This document shows positions 6,438 through 8,391 of a DNA stretch of 8,391 nt, one piece after another. The notes beneath the pieces are model-generated. The model worked only from the letters and a program-made list of their open reading frames with translations. It made no database searches and was not told where the DNA came from. Both the position numbers and the translations under genes were made by a program. Origin of the DNA: CAZFAP01 sp964516325 (GTDB lineage Bacteria; Auribacterota; JABMQX01); the NCBI GenBank assembly GCA_964516325.1, contig CAZFAP010000199.1, positions 1 through 8,391 on the forward strand, in the 5' to 3' direction. The number at the start of each line of letters is the position of its first letter. Position 1 is the stretch's first letter.

Positions 6438-7172
6438 GTGATACGGATGAAAAGCTTAGTCGTTTTTTGCGTTTCGCTGTTTGTTGCCGCCCAGGCTTAC
6501 TGTGACGTCATCAAGTACAAAGAGACTTTTGATGTCAATAATGACACCCGCGACTGGGCTACGGACGAGAACCTGATCGGCCAGCTATTTGGCGCCAACC
6601 TCGATGAAGATGGCGCCCTTCACTCCAACACGGGCGGAGTCACAGGAGGCTACGACTACTCCAACTATGCCTGGACAGCCGGGCACTGGGGGCTCCTCTT
6701 CGCGGACGCGGATGCTTCCGGCGGGAATCTCGCGGGAAACAAGAACTACAGCAGTACGCCCGAGGTTAGTTCGTATATGGCGCGAAACTCGACGAACTAT
6801 CCCACGACTTCGTTCTTCTTCGCAAGCAATAACAACGCAAGCGACAGCACCCTCAACACAAGCTCCACGATATTCTACTACAACTATTCCTGGTCCATCG
6901 TCAGCAGCTCGTGGGAATACCACACCGCCGACCTGAGCGACTCATCGAAGTGGACCCGGAGAAGAGGGTCCGTGGAGTATGCTAACGCTCTGGCTGATGT
7001 GGACGCTATCGGACTGATGTTCCTCGATGGTACGGAAGCCGGCACGCCCGAGCTGCGTGTGGACAACTTTGCGACCCCGGAGCCGGGACTCCTGATGACG
7101 ATGGCGCCGCTGGCGGGTTTCATAGGCTGGCGCGTCCGGCGAAACAGAAAAAGACTCCCCGCCAAGGTCTGA
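6438..7172 (+). CDS. PEP-CTERM sorting-domain protein (exosortase substrate)
   Basis: Starting from GTG 6438 the product has 244 residues. It opens with an Sec-type signal peptide, MIRMKSLVVFCVSLFVAAQA, with likely cleavage after the AQA at 18-20. The mature part is rich in Asn, Ser, Thr and Tyr, as is common for surface PEP-CTERM proteins; it holds a TFDV near the N-terminus and ELRVDNF just before the sorting signal, suggesting a single beta-sandwich-like domain. The C-terminus is a canonical PEP-CTERM tripartite signal: PEP at 214-216, the hydrophobic segment LLMTMAPLAGFIGW at 218-231, and the basic tail RVRRNRKRLPAKV. Exosortase recognises such tails, cleaves near PEP and directs the protein to the cell surface, often alongside exopolysaccharide. 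No enzymatic motif is seen, so its own role is unknown. The preceding PrsT-like TPR lipoprotein supports a shared pathway, though its own promoter implies separate transcription. No exosortase gene is in the window. Confidence 0.9.
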   Translation: MIRMKSLVVFCVSLFVAAQAYCDVIKYKETFDVNNDTRDWATDENLIGQLFGANLDEDGALHSNTGGVTGGYDYSNYAWTAGHWGLLFADADASGGNLAGNKNYSSTPEVSSYMARNSTNYPTTSFFFASNNNASDSTLNTSSTIFYYNYSWSIVSSSWEYHTADLSDSSKWTRRRGSVEYANALADVDAIGLMFLDGTEAGTPELRVDNFATPEPGLLMTMAPLAGFIGWRVRRNRKRLPAKV

Positions 7173-7209
7173 CGCTTCCCGGGAAAAACTCAGCCACCGA
7201 GTCGCAGCG

Positions 7210-7331
7210 ACCCCCATTGTCAATCCCTCGGTTACGGGGGGACAACCCCAGAAGAATCCGACCCACCGGGGCGAGTGAGCGCTCCCCTGTTTCTTACCTG
7301 CGCCCATCTGCGTTCATCTGCGGTTCCATCC
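7210..7331. repeat. Interspersed repeat, copy 1 of about 122 bp
   Basis: This stretch, from ACCCCCATTGTCAAT to CTGCGGTTCCATCC, recurs at 7386-7508 with about ten substitutions and one single-base indel, roughly 91% identical. Its 3' end contains three 10-base imperfect tandem units: ACCTGCGCCC (7296), ATCTGCGTTC (7306) and ATCTGCGGTT (7316). It contains no gene. Open frames crossing it on either strand are by-products of GC-rich repeat sequence. Confidence 0.85.
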
Positions 7332-7385
7332 TTCCTGCCGATGGTCGCCCAGCGCGCGAGGTACCCCGCCCATAACGGAGGCACT

Positions 7386-7508
7386 ACCCCCATTGTCAAT
7401 CTCTCAGTTACGGGGGGGACAACCCCACAAGAGTCCGACCCCCCGGGGCGAGTCAGCGCTCGCCTGTTTCTTATCCGCGTCCATCTGCGTTCATCTGCGG
7501 TTCCATCC
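7386..7508. repeat. Interspersed repeat, copy 2 of about 122 bp
   Basis: This is the second copy, about 176 bp downstream of copy 1. Its three 10-base tandem units are ATCCGCGTCC (7473), ATCTGCGTTC (7483) and ATCTGCGGTT (7493), so the tandem core is better preserved at its right end in both copies. The linker between copies ends in CCGCCCATAACGGAGGCACTAC, a feature echoed after copy 2. Confidence 0.85.
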
Positions 7509-7542
7509 CCATGCGAAAGACTCCAGGATTGCCGATGACCTT

Positions 7543-7579
7543 CCCCACCCATAAGTGAGGCATTACACCCTTGGTCACA
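7543..7579. repeat. Truncated third unit of the 176-bp repeat
   Basis: CCCCACCCATAAGTGAGGCA and the following TTACACCCTTGGTCA align with the linker and start of copy 2 (CCCGCCCATAACGGAGGCAC, then TACCCCCATTGTCA at 7384-7397), with several mismatches. The similarity stops where the hairpin module begins, which suggests that module interrupted the array. Confidence 0.5.
7566..7579. repeat. 14-bp direct repeat, left copy (CACCCTTGGTCACA)
   Basis: An exact copy of this 14-mer occurs at 7863-7876. The two copies immediately flank the hairpin module and could be a target-site duplication. Confidence 0.6.
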
Positions 7580-7612
7580 GCTATGGCTACTTTTGAGTGG
7601 CACACCTCGTGG

Positions 7613-7645
7613 TTCTTGGGGCGTTGCTCCCATGGCGCCCAAGAA
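7613..7645. repeat. Long bulged stem-loop at the left of the hairpin module
   Basis: TTCTTGGG (7613-7620) pairs with CCCAAGAA (7638-7645). After a single bulged G, CG (7622-7623) pairs with CG (7636-7637). The loop is about twelve bases. Confidence 0.6.
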
Positions 7646-7652
7646 GCGTAAC

Positions 7653-7694
7653 GCCGCCGTCCCGGCGGCAGTCGTGAGGGCGTCCCGCCCTCAC
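7653..7694. repeat. Hairpin pair with GTCCC loops
   Basis: Hairpin one is GCCGCC-GTCCC-GGCGGC (7653-7669). Hairpin two is GAGGGC-GTCCC-GCCCTC (7676-7692), extendable by two pairs to 7674-7694. Both have 6-bp cores, identical 5-base loops and a 6-base spacer, a start-to-start period of 23 bases. Stem sequences differ but pairing is kept. Confidence 0.8.
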
Positions 7695-7739
7695 ATGGGA
7701 CCCAGCCCGGCAAGATGTTTCGCCTTGGGGGAGTCGAAG

Positions 7740-7780
7740 CGGGGGCAAGATGCCCCCGACACAGCCGGCAGGATGCCGGC
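7740..7780. repeat. Hairpin pair with A(A/G)GAT loops
   Basis: Hairpin three is GGGGGC-AAGAT-GCCCCC (7741-7757, one extra pair at 7740/7758). Hairpin four is GCCGGC-AGGAT-GCCGGC (7764-7780). The geometry is the same as the upstream pair: 6-5-6 with a 6-base spacer and a 23-base period. A decayed relative with an AAGAT loop, CCCGGC-AAGAT-GTTTCG, lies at 7706-7722. Confidence 0.8.
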
Positions 7781-7842
7781 GGTACAGCGACACAGGCCTC
7801 TGGCCCCATCCCTACGTCCCCAACTACCGCCGATCCCGCGCC

Positions 7843-7968
7843 TCACCACTGAAACGTAGCCGCACCCTTGGTCACATCCTGCTTGACATCGCTCCAGAGT
7901 TCGGCATAATGGCCGGCGGGTAGAACGATGTAGACATTTCCGAAGAAAGAGCCCAAGGTTTTGGGGGC
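7843..7968 (-). pseudogene. Possible 3' fragment of an unidentified gene (41 codons)
   Basis: On the minus strand an open stretch of 41 codons runs from just after a TAA (7969-7971) to the TGA at 7843-7845. The translation contains GSFFGNVYIVLPAGHYAELW followed by SDVKQDVTKGAATFQW, which looks like a real beta-strand-rich protein end rather than a shadow frame. There is no start codon context and no ribosome binding site, so it would be the remnant of a gene whose 5' part is lost at the junction with the integrase fragment. I do not recognise the family. The last residues overlap the putative inverted-repeat end of the hairpin module, so the true C-terminus may be earlier. Confidence 0.35.
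7863..7876. repeat. 14-bp direct repeat, right copy (CACCCTTGGTCACA)
   Basis: This is identical to 7566-7579 and lies one base outside the right inverted repeat of the hairpin module. On the minus strand it also reads as part of the possible gene fragment (VTKG), so the duplication may have copied pre-existing gene sequence. Confidence 0.6.
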
Positions 7969-7974
7969 TTAGCC

Positions 7975-8337
7975 ATGGCCGAGCCGAGAGCGCCGCTGCC
8001 AATCGCTTTTCCAGATGAGAAAGGGCTATCGTCCGCACGGACAGCCCGCGCCCTCCCTTCTTCGCGTCCTGTCCGCAGGAAACCGAAACTCCTCGATGTT
8101 CACGAGAGGATGCTTCAAAGGGCCGTGGAACATGGCGTCGTCAAGGCTGGGTTGACGAAGCGCGCCACATGCCATACTTTCCGCCATTCGTTTGCCACGC
8201 ATCTGCTCGCCGGGAGGTACGACGTCCGCACGGTGCAGGAATTACTCGGGCATAAAGATGTGCGAACCGCGATGATTTACACGCACGTGCTGGATCGAGG
8301 AGGCAAAGCCGTCCGAAGCCCTGGCGACATTATGTAA
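7975..8337 (+). pseudogene. Integron integrase (IntI-type tyrosine recombinase), C-terminal remnant
   Basis: The ATG-initiated frame gives 120 residues, of which about residue 27 onward matches the C-terminus of integron integrases: VHERMLQRAVEHGVVKAGLT, then CHTFRHSFATHLL, RTVQELLGHKDVRTAMIYTH and a terminal GGKAVRSP. Catalytic residues of the C-terminal half are all present as H67, R70, H93 and Y102, with spacings (3, 23, 9) identical to H277, R280, H303 and Y312 of IntI1. The first catalytic Arg, the Lys and the whole N-terminal core-binding domain are absent; intact IntI proteins are about 320-340 residues. The first 26 residues do not resemble IntI, and the frame is closed by a TAG at 7921, so the gene was truncated near 8050 and joined to unrelated DNA. 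It cannot be an active recombinase alone. XerC/XerD is less likely given the IntI-like VHERMLQRAV and TMIYTHVL-type blocks and the GGK-VRSP end. Confidence 0.88.
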
Positions 8338-8356
8338 AAGCATGCAATAGGACAGC

Positions 8357-8391
8357 GTGTTATACAGACTGCATAACACACAACTCATCCA
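8357..8391. other. Inverted repeat and possible start of an integron attC/attI-type site at the window edge
   Basis: GTGTTAT (8357-8363) and ATAACAC (8373-8379) form a perfect 7-bp inverted repeat around nine bases, starting 20 bases after the integrase stop. The right arm, GCATAACACACAACTCATCC, resembles the left end of environmental attC sites: an RYYYAAC-like box with one mismatch, followed by a CAACTC-type stretch. An attC also needs a matching right half ending in GTTRRRY, which would lie beyond the window. The inverted repeat could alternatively be a plain hairpin or terminator-like stem. Confidence 0.3.

Larger units (their letters stand above)
7585..7861. mobile_element. Hairpin-rich module with terminal inverted repeats, MITE-like
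   Basis: The ends GGCTACTTTTGAGTGG (7585-7600) and CCACTGAAACGTAGCC (7846-7861) are inverted repeats matching at 14 of 16 positions. Outside them lies a 14-bp direct repeat. The interior has no gene but is dense in stem-loops, listed separately. Size, lack of coding capacity, inverted ends and flanking duplication fit a non-autonomous mobile repeat, and the interior resembles REP-type palindromic repeats found scattered in environmental bacterial genomes. The left end is five bases, and the right end one base, from the direct repeat, and the possible minus-strand gene fragment at 7843-7968 reads into the right end, so the boundaries are tentative. Confidence 0.4.

Noticed and set aside
7210..7508. 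CRISPR array
   Set aside because: There are only two long, imperfect copies at 176 bp with no short exact repeats or uniform spacers, and no cas genes.
7232..7642. Minus-strand open frame of 136 codons through both repeat copies
   Set aside because: Its translation simply repeats the 122-bp unit twice (GTADERRW and TRPGGSDS blocks recur); there is no ribosome binding site, and stop-free frames are expected in such GC-rich repeats.
7583..7651. Small plus-strand ORF of 22 codons (begins MATFEWHTSW)
   Set aside because: It has no Shine-Dalgarno sequence and lies within the inverted-repeat end and bulged hairpin of the repetitive module; the similarity to the ATFQW end on the opposite strand is explained by the inverted repeat.

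Overview
The window looks like a chromosomal or metagenomic segment of a GC-rich, Gram-negative bacterium. A PEP-CTERM protein next to a very large TPR lipoprotein, a GH38 alpha-mannosidase, and non-coding repeats whose translations look like spurious hypothetical proteins together suggest a PVC-type lineage (Planctomycetes, Verrucomicrobia, Lentisphaerae) or a similar environmental phylum. This placement is an inference with low to moderate confidence. All gene calls come from reading motifs by eye; no search was run.

Layout. (1) 1-772: the C-terminal part of a GH38 alpha-mannosidase, cut by the window's left edge. (2) 800-2298: a compact type II restriction-modification (R-M) operon of the BglII/BstYI family, with a TSPPY-class DNA methyltransferase followed by an endonuclease carrying D-x8-E-x-Q. 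The two genes overlap by four bases at GTGA. The methyltransferase has one in-frame TGA where a conserved Trp is expected, while the endonuclease is intact. (3) 2639-6067: a 1142-residue outer-membrane-type lipoprotein made almost wholly of TPR repeats, resembling PrsT of exosortase/PEP-CTERM systems. (4) 6438-7172: a secreted protein with a C-terminal PEP-CTERM sorting signal. Both (3) and (4) have a TGGCACG sigma-54-like -24 element upstream, and (4) also has a good sigma-70-type promoter.

The right-hand 1.2 kb (7173-8391) has no intact gene and appears to be a graveyard of mobile and repetitive DNA. It holds two ~122-bp repeats at a period of ~176 bp plus a decayed third, then a 0.3-kb hairpin module bounded by a 14-bp direct repeat and a 16-bp imperfect inverted repeat. 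Inside the module are two hairpin pairs with 6-5-6 geometry and a 23-nt period. After it come a possible minus-strand 3' gene fragment and the C-terminal third of an integron integrase (IntI). The last 35 bases resemble the beginning of an integron recombination site, so the cassette array, if there is one, would lie just outside the window.

How the genes work together. The R-M pair would form one defence unit if the methyltransferase is functional. The TPR lipoprotein and the PEP-CTERM protein plausibly belong to the same exosortase-dependent envelope or exopolysaccharide export pathway, but no exosortase gene is present in the window.
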